64,000 nt of DNA from Actinomycetes bacterium (GTDB lineage Bacteria; Actinomycetota; Acidimicrobiia; Acidimicrobiales; Ilumatobacteraceae), in assembly GCA_025356335.1 (NCBI GenBank), contig JANXUF010000063.1, positions 1 through 64,000 on the forward strand, read 5' to 3'. Under the pieces are notes generated by a model that ran no database searches, was not told the origin of the DNA, and saw nothing but the letters and a program-made list of their open reading frames with translations. The translations under genes were made by a program, and so were the position numbers. Positions 17,776 through 26,385 of the stretch are shown here, in pieces. Positions within the stretch are counted from its first letter, which is position 1, and each line of letters opens with the position of its first letter.

Positions 17776-18731
17776 TGGCGCTGCGGTTGTTCCGCCGACC
17801 GGTCCTCGACGGCGATGGGGCCACGCACGCTGCAGCGGTTTCCCACCGCGCGAGCAGCGAGTTGCTCGCAGCCCGCCATCATCTGTTGCTTGCTCCGCGC
17901 TGGGAACTCGTGCCGATCAAGAGCATCGACCAGGCGATCGCCGAACTCCCGGCTGGTGCGCCGATCTCGGTCACGTGTTCGCCGGTCAAGGGAATCGAGC
18001 ACACGCTCGACCTTGCCTCCCGCCTGCTCGCAGAGGGTCATGACGCCGTGCCGCACTTTGCCGCCAGGATGGTGGAAGGTCCTGAACAGGCCAGACGGCT
18101 CGCAGCGTGGTGCCGCGATCACTCGATCCACGAGGTTTTCGTCATCGCCGGCGACGCTCCAGAACCGCACGGCGTGTACAGCGAGGCCGTGCCGTTCATC
18201 CGCGACTTTCTCGACGCCGACCCTGGTATCGGCATCGTCGGTGTCCCGGGGTATCCGGACGGCCACGCCTCGATCGAGACGCCGCTGCTGCGGAACGCGT
18301 TGATCGAGAAGCAGCGGTTGATCGCCGACGCCGGCCTCGTGGGTGCCATCAGCACGCAGATGTGTTTCGATTCGACGCTGATCCTCTCGTGGGTGCAGTC
18401 GATCCGCGACGACGGCATCACCCTGCCCGTCCGCCTCGGCATCCCGGGCGCCGTCGAGCGGACGAAGCTCGTCTCGATGGGGACGCGCCTCGGAATCGGT
18501 GCATCGCTGCGGTATCTGCGCAAGAACGCTGCCGTGATCAGCAAGCTCGTCGGGCCCGGCGGATATGACCCGCTCGAACTGCTCGACGAGATCGCCCCGT
18601 CCGCCGAAGTCCTCGGCATCTCCGGCCTGCACGTGTTCACGTTCAACGCCATCGAAGCGACCATCGACTGGTGGCACAGAGCCAGCATCGACTCCGCCCC
18701 GATGCCGCCGCCGGACCTGCTGCCCCACTGA
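17775..18731 (+). CDS. Methylenetetrahydrofolate reductase-like protein
   Basis: 318 aa flavoprotein of the MetF family: VTCSPVKGIEHTLDLASRLL, VPHFAARMVEG, EVFVIAGDAPEPHGVY, IGVAGYP-like VPGYPDGH, AISTQMCFDS and PVRLGIPG. As the last gene of the operon, with its start inside the MttB stop, it is best explained as handling methyl-THF made by the demethylation system, oxidising it to methylene-THF. The reverse (biosynthetic) reaction cannot be excluded. The N-terminal ~35 residues are weakly conserved. Confidence 0.88.
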   Translation: MALRLFRRPVLDGDGATHAAAVSHRASSELLAARHHLLLAPRWELVPIKSIDQAIAELPAGAPISVTCSPVKGIEHTLDLASRLLAEGHDAVPHFAARMVEGPEQARRLAAWCRDHSIHEVFVIAGDAPEPHGVYSEAVPFIRDFLDADPGIGIVGVPGYPDGHASIETPLLRNALIEKQRLIADAGLVGAISTQMCFDSTLILSWVQSIRDDGITLPVRLGIPGAVERTKLVSMGTRLGIGASLRYLRKNAAVISKLVGPGGYDPLELLDEIAPSAEVLGISGLHVFTFNAIEATIDWWHRASIDSAPMPPPDLLPH

Positions 18732-18810
18732 CGTCGGTGACACGGGACGAGTGTTGGCGACGGCGCACGCTGCGCGAGGCTGGACTGATGGTCGAGCTGG
18801 AGGTTGGACG

Positions 18811-19566
18811 TTGCCGAATCTGAAGGGACGGATCGCGCTGGTGACCGGCGCGAGCAGGGGAATCGGAGCGGCGACGGCGCGCGCCCTCGACGCCGCCGGT
18901 GCCGAGGTCATCCTTGTCGGGCGGCATATCGAGACACTCGTCGAGGTCGGGTCGACGCTGATCCACCCGTCGCAGACCGTCGTCGCCGATCTCGCAGAGC
19001 CCGACTCAGCCGAGCAGATCGTCGAGGCCTGCGGGCACGTCGACATCCTCGTCAACAACGCCGCAGTGGCGGCCCGGATGGCGACGACGAGTGTGACCGG
19101 CGAGGTGATCGACCGCCTCCTCGACGTCAACGTGCGCAACCTGCTGTTGCTGATCAAGGGTCTCGTGCCGTCGATGATCGCTGCCGGCGGCGGCAGCATC
19201 ATCAACGTCTCCTCGGTGTCCGGCATCGTCGGCACGCCGAACCGCGCCGCCTACGCCGCATCCAAAGGAGCGGTCGACGCCATGACCAGATCGCTGGCGA
19301 TGGAGTTCGGATCCAAGGGAATCCGTGTCAACTCGGTCGCTCCCGGCGTGATCGACACCGAGCTGTGGGCCAAGAACAAGGCAATCGGCGGCGTCGAGCA
19401 GCAGATCAACACGCTGATACCGCTCGGCCGCTGGGGCTCGCCGGCGGAGGTCGCCGACGTCATCGTCTTCCTCGCCGGCGACGCCGCACGCTACGTCACC
19501 GCCCAGACCATCCACGTCGACGGTGGCATGGGCAACACGATGGATCTCTACGGTGGCGCCGTCTGA
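18811..19566 (+). CDS. Short-chain dehydrogenase/reductase
   Basis: 251 aa classical SDR. It has the NAD(P) motif VTGASRGIG, NNAAV, the catalytic Ser in INVSSVSGIVG, YAASKGA (Tyr and Lys), PGVIDTELW and HVDGGMG at the end. The substrate is unknown. TTG at 18811 is chosen because it follows a strong GGAGG (18799-18803) and sits right before LKGRIALVTG. It begins 79 bases after the methyltransferase operon and may belong to it or stand alone. Confidence 0.88.
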   Translation: MPNLKGRIALVTGASRGIGAATARALDAAGAEVILVGRHIETLVEVGSTLIHPSQTVVADLAEPDSAEQIVEACGHVDILVNNAAVAARMATTSVTGEVIDRLLDVNVRNLLLLIKGLVPSMIAAGGGSIINVSSVSGIVGTPNRAAYAASKGAVDAMTRSLAMEFGSKGIRVNSVAPGVIDTELWAKNKAIGGVEQQINTLIPLGRWGSPAEVADVIVFLAGDAARYVTAQTIHVDGGMGNTMDLYGGAV

Positions 19567-19587
19567 CACCCCCGGCAGATCGGACAG

Positions 19588-19628
19588 CCGAGTGCAGTGA
19601 CACCCGTAGGCGTCGCTGCGACACTCGG
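19588..19628. terminator. Inverted repeat between convergent genes
   Basis: CCGAGTG (19588-19594) pairs with CACTCGG (19622-19628). Inside it GACACC pairs imperfectly with GGCGTC around a CGTA loop. It is placed between the SDR (plus) and the small hypothetical gene (minus), as expected for a two-way terminator. A second short hairpin lies at 19635-19654. Confidence 0.5.
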
Positions 19629-19664
19629 GTGCCGCGGCGACATCCGAGTCGCCGTGTCGCCGGG

Positions 19665-20012
19665 CTACGGGCGGAGGGCTTCCCACTGCGGATCGAAGCA
19701 AACGAGACCATGCTCGCGGGCGAGGCCTGCGGCGTAGCTCGACACTTCAGATGACCGCTTGTTGCGAATGCCGAAATAGATCAACGGCCCGGTGGCTTCG
19801 TCGATCAATGGCATATCGGACCACGGGCAGTCGCGGTCGTCGGTCTCCGGCCAGCGTTGCAGTAGCGCCTCGACATAGTTGCGGATCGCCGGTGACGGCA
19901 GCGGCGGTTCGTCGGCGTCGTGATACAGCTGCATCATCTCGTCGTAGTCGGCGGAGCCTTCTTCGTCGAATTGCGCCCGAGCGCCTTCCCACACTGCCAA
20001 GTCGTAGCTCAT
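19665..20012 (-). CDS. Small uncharacterised actinobacterial protein
   Basis: 115 aa, soluble, acidic. It starts MSYDLAVWEGARAQFDEEGSADYDEMM and has NYVEALLQRWPETDD, WSDMPLIDEATGPLIYFGI and a C-terminal LVCFDPQWEALRP. This pattern is familiar from hypothetical proteins in Streptomyces and relatives, but no function is known. It is a single gene, convergent with the SDR and divergent from the DUF2786 gene. Confidence 0.75.
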   Translation of the reverse strand: MSYDLAVWEGARAQFDEEGSADYDEMMQLYHDADEPPLPSPAIRNYVEALLQRWPETDDRDCPWSDMPLIDEATGPLIYFGIRNKRSSEVSSYAAGLAREHGLVCFDPQWEALRP

Positions 20013-20063
20013 CGCAGCACCATAGCCAGCGCCGGCCCGACGTCACTGAACGGCCGGATCAAC

Positions 20064-20085
20064 TCTGCCACACCGGTTTGGCAGA
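20064..20085. promoter_or_regulatory. 7-bp inverted repeat upstream of the DUF2786 gene
   Basis: TCTGCCA (20064-20070), 8 bases, TGGCAGA (20079-20085), ending 9 bases before the ATG. It could be an operator or a hairpin in the leader that hides the start region. No RBS is obvious. Confidence 0.3.
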
Positions 20086-20094
20086 CTGGATTCC

Positions 20095-21735
20095 ATGAGT
20101 CGCAGAAGCCAGGAACGCAGAGCCGAGCAGAAGCGTCGTGCCGAAGCTGCCCGGCTCCGTCAGCAGCACCGCGGTGCACCTGGTGCCAGTGCCCCTGACA
20201 ATCGGTCGAACGGTGGTTCGAACCGCCCCGCCAACGGTGGCTCCAACGGTCGTCCGATCAGTGGGTCGAAGTATGAGCCGGGACCTGGCAACGGTGACAA
20301 CCGCCGAGATCACGACCGCTCCAGCCCGTCTGAAGCTGCTCTCGAACGAATGGTCATGCAGGCGGCGGCCACGGCGATCGCGGCTGGGCTCGACTCTGTT
20401 GCGTTCACATTGTTGCTGAAGCCACTGGTCGACCTCGAGATCGACAGTCATACGCAACACAAACCGTCGCAACTCGTGTCACGCCAACTCGTGCGATATG
20501 TCGGCGTGTTGTACGAGAACGGCTGGCAGCCGGCAGATCTGGTGCACTCGGTTCGGCGTCGGTGGACCGTGAGGGCGGCGAAGCTGATGACGTCGCTCGT
20601 CGCCGTCGAAGCCGCTGCAAGTCGGGCGGCCGAACGTGCCCCGCAGGCATGGCTCGAACAGTTGAGCGCGCTCGGTGTGTTGGATTCCGGGCGGAAAACG
20701 ATCAAAGACGACGTACCAGGCGACCGGCCCGTCGATGGGCCCGTCGACCAGCGAATCGACCAGCCAGCCAACCTCTTCGGCGATCCACAGGTCGGCAGGC
20801 GTGTAACAACCGGCGCGGACGGGGGTGTCGAGAACGATGTCCGCCGTCCCGAAGCTGTCGTCACGACATGGGCTCGGCAGGAGACGCTGTACGCCGATGA
20901 GCTGCTGACGATCTCGCTCGGTGTACTCGGCCAGCTCATGCGTTCCCCGAAGCTCTCACTCCTGCTGGTAGCGCCGTCGAAGTGGGGAGATTCGAACAAG
21001 GGTGTTCGACCGCCGGCGGCGATGAAGTCAGCGGCAGTCGACCCGAAGACGCTGACATTGATCAGGGCATTGCTCGCCAAGGCGGAGGGCACGAACTTCG
21101 AGGCGGAAGCGGAGGCGTTCACCGCCAAGGCACAGGACATGATGACGCGGTACTCGATCGATGCGGCATTCGTCGCTGCGAGCACCGATCGCCAGGGGCT
21201 CGCAGCCGGCATCGAGTCACGGCGCATCCATATCGACAGCCCGTACGCCGACGAGAAAGCCACCTTCCTCGCCGTCGTCGCCGACGTCAACACCGTACGG
21301 GCGATCTGGAATCCCGACATCGGGTTCAGCACGCTGATGGGATTTCCGGTCGATCTCGATCTCACAGAATTGCTGTTCACGTCGCTGCTCGTCCAGGCGA
21401 CCAGGGCGTCCGCCGAAGCGACCAGCGTCGACCGCCGATTCAGAACGGCATCGTTCCGTCGAGCATTCCTCGTCGCCTTCGCCGGCCGCATCGGTGAGCG
21501 ACTTCGTGACGCCGGTCAGCACGCTTCAGCCGAGGCCCAGCAACAGTACGGCGGAGCGCTGGTGCCGGTACTCGCAGCGAAGGCTGATGCCGTCGACGGA
21601 GCGTACGAGCAGGCATTTCCGGATGCCCAACCGATGAAACGCCGCAACGTCGACGCACGCGGCTGGCATGCCGGGCGGGCGGCCGCCGACCGGGCGCAGA
21701 TCAAGACGGGTGAGGCGATCGGCAGGCCGAACTGA
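20095..21735 (+). CDS. DUF2786-domain protein
   Basis: 546 aa. The N-terminus (residues 1-75) is basic and low in complexity (RRSQERRAEQKRRAEAARLR, then Asn/Gly/Ser-rich). A central helical region follows. A DUF2786 block lies around residues 317-360: LTLIRALLAKAEGTNFEAEAEAFTAKAQDMMTRYSID. After it come HIDSPYADEKATFLAVVADVN and a C-terminal GWHAGRAAADRAQI. DUF2786 proteins are of unknown function and often occur in phages and actinobacteria. It is followed by the acyl-CoA synthetase with a gap of 82 bases. Confidence 0.82.
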   Translation: MSRRSQERRAEQKRRAEAARLRQQHRGAPGASAPDNRSNGGSNRPANGGSNGRPISGSKYEPGPGNGDNRRDHDRSSPSEAALERMVMQAAATAIAAGLDSVAFTLLLKPLVDLEIDSHTQHKPSQLVSRQLVRYVGVLYENGWQPADLVHSVRRRWTVRAAKLMTSLVAVEAAASRAAERAPQAWLEQLSALGVLDSGRKTIKDDVPGDRPVDGPVDQRIDQPANLFGDPQVGRRVTTGADGGVENDVRRPEAVVTTWARQETLYADELLTISLGVLGQLMRSPKLSLLLVAPSKWGDSNKGVRPPAAMKSAAVDPKTLTLIRALLAKAEGTNFEAEAEAFTAKAQDMMTRYSIDAAFVAASTDRQGLAAGIESRRIHIDSPYADEKATFLAVVADVNTVRAIWNPDIGFSTLMGFPVDLDLTELLFTSLLVQATRASAEATSVDRRFRTASFRRAFLVAFAGRIGERLRDAGQHASAEAQQQYGGALVPVLAAKADAVDGAYEQAFPDAQPMKRRNVDARGWHAGRAAADRAQIKTGEAIGRPN

Positions 21736-21817
21736 GTCCCCCGAAGGGCTCGCTGCGAGCGACCTGCGCGGTAGCGTAAGCAGTTCGTCGTTCGTCGTTC
21801 GTCGAGGGGATTTGAGG

Positions 21818-23464
21818 ATGGATTACAGCGAGGCCATTGCCGCGGTCACGGCACCTGGAGCTCCGTTCGAGATGGAGCGTATTTCGGTCGGCGGCGCGCA
21901 GGTCAACGCCTTCAAGAATGCGCCGCGATCACTGCGTGAAATGCTCGGTGCGCAGCAGGGCGATGGCGTGTTCATGGTCTACCAGCACGAACACTGGACC
22001 TTTGCGGAGACGCAGCGATCGGTTGCTGCGCTCGGTTACGTCCTCGTCGACACCTACGGCATCGTCAAGGGCGACCGGGTGGCGATCGGCATGCGCAACT
22101 ATCCGGAGTGGGTGATCTCCTACACGGCAATCGTCTCGATCGGCGCCGTCGCCGTGTCACTCAACGCGTGGTGGACGGCGGACGAACTCGACTATGCGCT
22201 CGAGGACTCCGGTGCCTCCGTGCTCATCGCCGACCGCGAGCGAGTCGAACGCAGTCGCGACGCCTGTCAGCGCCTCGGTGTCCGCACCATCGGTGTTCGT
22301 GGCGCGACCGGTGTCGCCGTCGACGCGTGGGACCTGCCGCTCGGAGCGACGCTCCCCGATGCCGTGATCACGCCGGACGACGATGCAACGATCCTCTACA
22401 CCAGCGGGACGACAGGCCGACCGAAGGGCGCCGTCAGCACTCACCGCGCCGTCGTCCAATCGCTGATGGCCTTCGCCTGCCGAGCCGCCGTCGACGGGTT
22501 GCGGAATCCGCCGAAGGGGCCGCCGAAGAACCCCACCAGCTACATCCTCATCGTTCCCCTCTTCCATGTGACCGGCGCGCTGGTGATGCTGAGCACGCTG
22601 GCGGGCGGGCTGAAAATGGTGGTGATGTACAAGTGGGACCCCCTCGAGGCCTTGAAGCTGATCCAGAGCGAACGGATCACCCATTTCGTCGGCGTGCCGA
22701 CCCAGAGCTGGGACCTGCTCGAGTGCCCACAGTTCGCGGACTACGACACATCGAGCCTCGTCAGCATCGGCGGAGGCGGCGCCCCGTCGCCGCCGGAGCT
22801 CGTCAAGCGTGTCGAGAACAACTTCGTCGGCCGCCCGAACATCGGCTACGGCATGACCGAGACCAACGCCTACGGGCCAGGCAACAATGGCGACGACTAC
22901 GTCTCGCATCCGACGAGCACCGGCCGATTCGTCCCGGTCCTCGAGCTGGAGACGCGGGACCCCGACGGCAACGTGTTGCCGGCCGGCGAGATGGGTGAGA
23001 TCTGGTTCAAGGGTCCGCACCTGATCCGCGGCTATTGGAACAAGCCGGAGGAGACGGCAGAGACGATCGTCGACGGGTGGCTGCGCAGCGGCGATCTCGG
23101 CCGGGTCGACGCCGACGGCTTCGTCTATGTGATGGACCGCGCCAAGGATCTGGTTTTGCGGGCAGGGGAGAACGTCTATTCCGCAGAGGTCGAAGCGGCG
23201 ATCTACGAGCACCCTTCCGTCTACGAAGTCGCTGTCTTCGGTGTTCCCCACGAACGTCTCGGCGAGGAAGTTGCCGCAGTCGTCATGGCTCGCCCCGGCA
23301 TGACGTTGACGCAGCAGGACATTGCCGCCCACCTCACCGGCAGACTGGCGAACTTCAAGATTCCCAGCCGGATGCACTTCGTCCAGCAACAACTGCCTCG
23401 TAACGCCAGCGGTAAAATCCTCAAACGTCAACTGCGCGACGAGTTCGAGGACGTCACCGTCTGA
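21818..23464 (+). CDS. Acyl-CoA synthetase (AMP-forming)
   Basis: 548 aa ANL-superfamily enzyme: the P-loop-like signature LYTSGTTGRPKG around residues 193-204, a YGMTETN motif, GYWNKPEET, DGWLRSGDLGRVDADGFVYVMDRAKD and the catalytic lysine segment NASGKILKRQLR near the end. It activates a carboxylic acid as acyl-AMP and then the CoA thioester; fatty or aromatic acids are typical substrates. ATG at 21818 follows an AGGGGA site, and the reading frame open further upstream does not look conserved. Confidence 0.9.
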   Translation: MDYSEAIAAVTAPGAPFEMERISVGGAQVNAFKNAPRSLREMLGAQQGDGVFMVYQHEHWTFAETQRSVAALGYVLVDTYGIVKGDRVAIGMRNYPEWVISYTAIVSIGAVAVSLNAWWTADELDYALEDSGASVLIADRERVERSRDACQRLGVRTIGVRGATGVAVDAWDLPLGATLPDAVITPDDDATILYTSGTTGRPKGAVSTHRAVVQSLMAFACRAAVDGLRNPPKGPPKNPTSYILIVPLFHVTGALVMLSTLAGGLKMVVMYKWDPLEALKLIQSERITHFVGVPTQSWDLLECPQFADYDTSSLVSIGGGGAPSPPELVKRVENNFVGRPNIGYGMTETNAYGPGNNGDDYVSHPTSTGRFVPVLELETRDPDGNVLPAGEMGEIWFKGPHLIRGYWNKPEETAETIVDGWLRSGDLGRVDADGFVYVMDRAKDLVLRAGENVYSAEVEAAIYEHPSVYEVAVFGVPHERLGEEVAAVVMARPGMTLTQQDIAAHLTGRLANFKIPSRMHFVQQQLPRNASGKILKRQLRDEFEDVTV

Positions 23465-23515
23465 CACGTCGGGCAACGTTTCGATGGCATCACCGGGGTT
23501 CTTCCGGCGACGGAG

Positions 23516-24439
23516 TCAGCTCCAATCCTCTTCGAGGAATCGTTGACGCTCGTGCTGGGCACGGATCTGGTTGTCGATCTTGGCGATCCTGGTCCGCGCC
23601 GGCGGATGTGACGTCAACAGACGCTGCCACCAACTGCCGGTGCGTTCGGCAAGGCCGCTCGACACGAATCGTTGTAGCGCCGCCCGCAACTCTCGCCCGA
23701 AGCCGATCGTGACGACGCGATGGTCTGCCTGGAACTCCGCATTGCGGCCCACGGCGTTGGCGATGGCGTTCGTTGCCAGGATGCCGAGGAGGAACAACCA
23801 GGCCACGGCGTTGATCAGCCCGCCGATGATGTTGCCGACGATCGTCAACCCGGAGGACCGTCTGGCGAACGTGTCGGTGGCAGCCTGGGCGACGGAGCGG
23901 AAGAAGAAACCGATCCTGGCGAGCAGCACGATCGGCAGCGACAGCCACTGGGCGACGGTCAGGGCGATCGTGTGCAGGCCGAGGTGATGGCTCAGCTCGT
24001 GCGCCAGGACACCCGCGAGTTCAGCCGGTGGCAGCACTTCCAACGCGTACGTCGTGACGACGACGAGGTGGCCACCTGACGCGAAGGCATTGACTTCGTC
24101 GGCCGGCAGCACCGACAACACGTACCGGTTCGGTTGAGTGCGTGCCGCCTGAGTGACGACGCGCCATGCCGGATCGATGATCGAGGACTCTTCCGATGTT
24201 GGTCTTCGGGCACCGAGGAGCCGAGCGAGAAGCACCCGTTGGACCGGGCGGAAGAACAGCAGCACGCCGGCGGCGAGATACAGAACGGCGAACAGCCAGA
24301 ACGAGACCCTGAGCAGCAAGTGCAGCGGGAACCAGAAAACGAACAGGGCGACGAGCCACACCGGCACGACTGCGACCGCAGGGATGATCGCCGCGACTGC
24401 GCTCGATTCCACGTGGCGTGAACGTTGTGTACGACTCAC
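23516..24439 (-). CDS. M48-family membrane zinc metalloprotease
   Basis: About 307 aa from GTG 24439. Two hydrophobic segments lie at residues 15-65 and two more after the catalytic motif. The zinc site HELSHH (His147, Glu148, His151) is complete, and NAEFQADH about 80 residues later would give the third ligand. The architecture matches HtpX/peptidase M48, a membrane protease for quality control or peptide cleavage with the active site near the membrane face. The frame stays open to an ATG at 24550, inside the TetR gene; GTG 24439 avoids that overlap and starts 41 bases after the regulator's stop, so the two may be co-transcribed. Confidence 0.85.
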   Translation of the reverse strand: MSRTQRSRHVESSAVAAIIPAVAVVPVWLVALFVFWFPLHLLLRVSFWLFAVLYLAAGVLLFFRPVQRVLLARLLGARRPTSEESSIIDPAWRVVTQAARTQPNRYVLSVLPADEVNAFASGGHLVVVTTYALEVLPPAELAGVLAHELSHHLGLHTIALTVAQWLSLPIVLLARIGFFFRSVAQAATDTFARRSSGLTIVGNIIGGLINAVAWLFLLGILATNAIANAVGRNAEFQADHRVVTIGFGRELRAALQRFVSSGLAERTGSWWQRLLTSHPPARTRIAKIDNQIRAQHERQRFLEEDWS

Positions 24440-24479
24440 GGCCTCCGCATTCCTCTGATTCGCTCGTCTGATTGGTTCG

Positions 24480-25106
24480 TTAGCCGCCGAGCGTAATCCG
24501 ATCGTCGGCACCGACCGCCCTGACGGTCCAACCTGCAACGAAGTTGGCAAGTTCGTCGACTGACATCGTCGTGCGACCGTTGCGATGGAACTGGCAGAAA
24601 TGCGACACTGCGCCGATGACCCCGAGCGTCAGCATCTGGGCATCGGCGTAGTCCGGGATCAACCCGGCCCGCTGCGCTTCGACGATCACCCGTTGCGTGT
24701 CGGCGGCATAGATCTCGCCACCCTCCGACAGCACAGGCCGAAGCGATTCGTCCGTGCGCTCCGACTCGATCAGCGAGAAATACGCGGCGTGATCGGCCAT
24801 GAACCTCACGCTTGCCTCGACGCCGGCGCGTAGACGGGTCACGGGATCGGTGGACGGGTCCATCGCCGCGCCCTGTGTGCGCCGCAGTTGCAGGCGCATC
24901 GAGCGAATGAGATCGGCGAACAGGCTTTCCTTGGAATCGAAATACCAGTAGAACAGGCCCTTGGCGACGCCGGCTTCTGCGCAGATATCGGCGACGCGCG
25001 TCGCCTGATACCCGCGGCTGGCGAAGAGCACTGTGGCGGCGTCGAGGATCTGCTGCTTACGCTCGCGCCCCTGATCGGTGAGGCGACGCTCCGGCGAGGA
25101 TTCCAC
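24480..25106 (-). CDS. TetR/AcrR-family regulator
   Basis: 208 aa. An N-terminal helix-turn-helix spans residues 17-63 (RKQQILDAATVLFASRGYQATRVADICAEAGVAKGLFYWYFDSKESLF). The ligand-binding C-terminus has the length usual for the fatty-acid/efflux type (LIRSMRLQLRRTQ; FSLIESERTDESLR). It is divergent from the ferredoxin gene, with a palindrome in the gap that is probably its operator, so it likely represses itself and the ferredoxin. The M48 gene lies directly downstream. Confidence 0.9.
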   Translation of the reverse strand: MESSPERRLTDQGRERKQQILDAATVLFASRGYQATRVADICAEAGVAKGLFYWYFDSKESLFADLIRSMRLQLRRTQGAAMDPSTDPVTRLRAGVEASVRFMADHAAYFSLIESERTDESLRPVLSEGGEIYAADTQRVIVEAQRAGLIPDYADAQMLTLGVIGAVSHFCQFHRNGRTTMSVDELANFVAGWTVRAVGADDRITLGG

Positions 25107-25118
25107 GGCGACAGCCTA

Positions 25119-25134
25119 TTGACCCGCTGGTCAA
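25119..25134. promoter_or_regulatory. Perfect palindromic operator TTGACC-N4-GGTCAA
   Basis: A perfect inverted repeat with 6-bp arms and a 4-bp centre, 13 bases upstream of the TetR start and 51 bases from the ferredoxin start. TTGACC also resembles a -35 box. The position and symmetry fit a TetR dimer site. Confidence 0.7.
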
Positions 25135-25184
25135 GTTTGGAATCGCCCTCGTCCACGGAACGACGCCCCGTCTACGCTCTGGCG

Positions 25185-25502
25185 ATGGCGGCCTCCCGCG
25201 AGCAGCGCATCGAGACCCGGACACGAAACCCGAAATGGCAGAACGTGCCACTTCGTATCGAGATGGCGGAATGCATCAACTGTGATGCATGCCTGCGCCA
25301 CTGTCCACCGCAATTCGGGGCGATCTTCAACCACAGCGCTGACGTCGTGATCATTCCCGAATTGTGCTCTGGCTGCGACAAGTGTCTGCCGGCGTGTCCT
25401 GTCAACTGCATCTATCCGTTTCCGGCGTGGGAGCAGTTGGGATCGCCGGAGCAATGGTGGGATGAGCCGTTGGCGGAAAGCGGCGGCGGATACCGATCCT
25501 GA
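25185..25502 (+). CDS. Ferredoxin-like protein with two 4Fe-4S motifs
   Basis: 105 aa. It carries CINCDACLRHCPP and CSGCDKCLPACPVNC, two CxxCxxCxxxCP motifs, so two 4Fe-4S clusters are expected. The ~25-residue N-terminal extension is basic and the C-terminus (FPAWEQLGSPEQWWDEP) is tryptophan-rich. It is a soluble electron carrier; the partner is unknown. The divergent TetR gene and shared operator suggest ligand-controlled expression. Confidence 0.85.
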   Translation: MAASREQRIETRTRNPKWQNVPLRIEMAECINCDACLRHCPPQFGAIFNHSADVVIIPELCSGCDKCLPACPVNCIYPFPAWEQLGSPEQWWDEPLAESGGGYRS

Positions 25503-25530
25503 ACGTCAGGACGGCGGGGATCGAACAGCG

Positions 25531-26217
25531 CTATTTGAGCAGGCCGGCAATGACGTTGATCAACATGGCGACGATGAACGTTCCGAACAGGAACGACAGC
25601 AGCGCGTGCTTCAATGCGGTGCGGCGGATCGATCGGTCGGTGATATCGGTATCCGACACCTGGTAGGTCATGCCGACGGTGAAGGCGAGATAGGCGAAGT
25701 CGACGTAGTCGGGCAGTTCGCTCGCTTCGCCGTTCGGCGTGTCGGTGTTGAAGTCGACCCCGCCGGTCGGTGCCGTGTAGTACAAACCGGCGTAACGCAA
25801 CGTGAAAACCGTATGCACGACGGTCCACGAGACAATCACGCTGAGGACGGCAATTGCGACCAGTCCCGCTTTGCCGTTGCCGCTCGCATCGGCTGCCTTG
25901 ATGAGCGTGAAGGCGACCCCGACCAGGCAGGAGAGGCTGGCGACGATGAGCATCACGTCGCTCAGCGCCCTGCTCGGGTCCTCGCGCATCGCGAACTCCC
26001 TCGTTCGATGACCGCTCATCGGATGGATCGTGGACCACATCCAGACCAGGAAGACCGCAGCCGCCGTGTCCCATCCGGCCAGTACGGCGAACTGCCACGG
26101 GGCGACGAAGCTGCCGCCGACACCGACAGCGATGCCGGCAACTGCCCCGACGACGACGCGTGTGCGGGCGACGACGGGTTCGTTGTCGAAGCCATCAGGT
26201 GGGCGGTCACTGCTCAT
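25531..26217 (-). CDS. DUF1345 membrane protein
   Basis: 228 aa with about five transmembrane segments (for example VVVGAVAGIAVGVGGSFVA, SDVMLIVASLSCLVGVAF, VAIAVLSVIVSWTVVHTVF, LLSFLFGTFIVAMLINVIAG). The segment YVDFAYLAFTVGMTYQVSDT is the DUF1345 signature. No function is known for the family. ATG at 26217 begins a short charged N-terminus; the frame is open further upstream, but that part is not protein-like. Convergent with the ferredoxin gene. Confidence 0.83.
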   Translation of the reverse strand: MSSDRPPDGFDNEPVVARTRVVVGAVAGIAVGVGGSFVAPWQFAVLAGWDTAAAVFLVWMWSTIHPMSGHRTREFAMREDPSRALSDVMLIVASLSCLVGVAFTLIKAADASGNGKAGLVAIAVLSVIVSWTVVHTVFTLRYAGLYYTAPTGGVDFNTDTPNGEASELPDYVDFAYLAFTVGMTYQVSDTDITDRSIRRTALKHALLSFLFGTFIVAMLINVIAGLLK

Positions 26218-26385
26218 CTGCGCCGACGTTACGTCACCCTGTGGGTCGGCGTACAGTCCACGCAGGCACCGTTTGTTGCAGTATCTGCAACAAGCCGTGC
26301 CTGCGTCGGGCGATTGTGGTCGCGAGATCGGGGAAGCTCGGCTCGAGGCGATCCCCTTCGCGACGCGTTGCATCGCCTGCGCAGC

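Noticed and set aside
24440-24550. Longer N-terminus for the M48 protease
   Set aside because: It would overlap the end of the TetR gene, and the extra residues do not look conserved.
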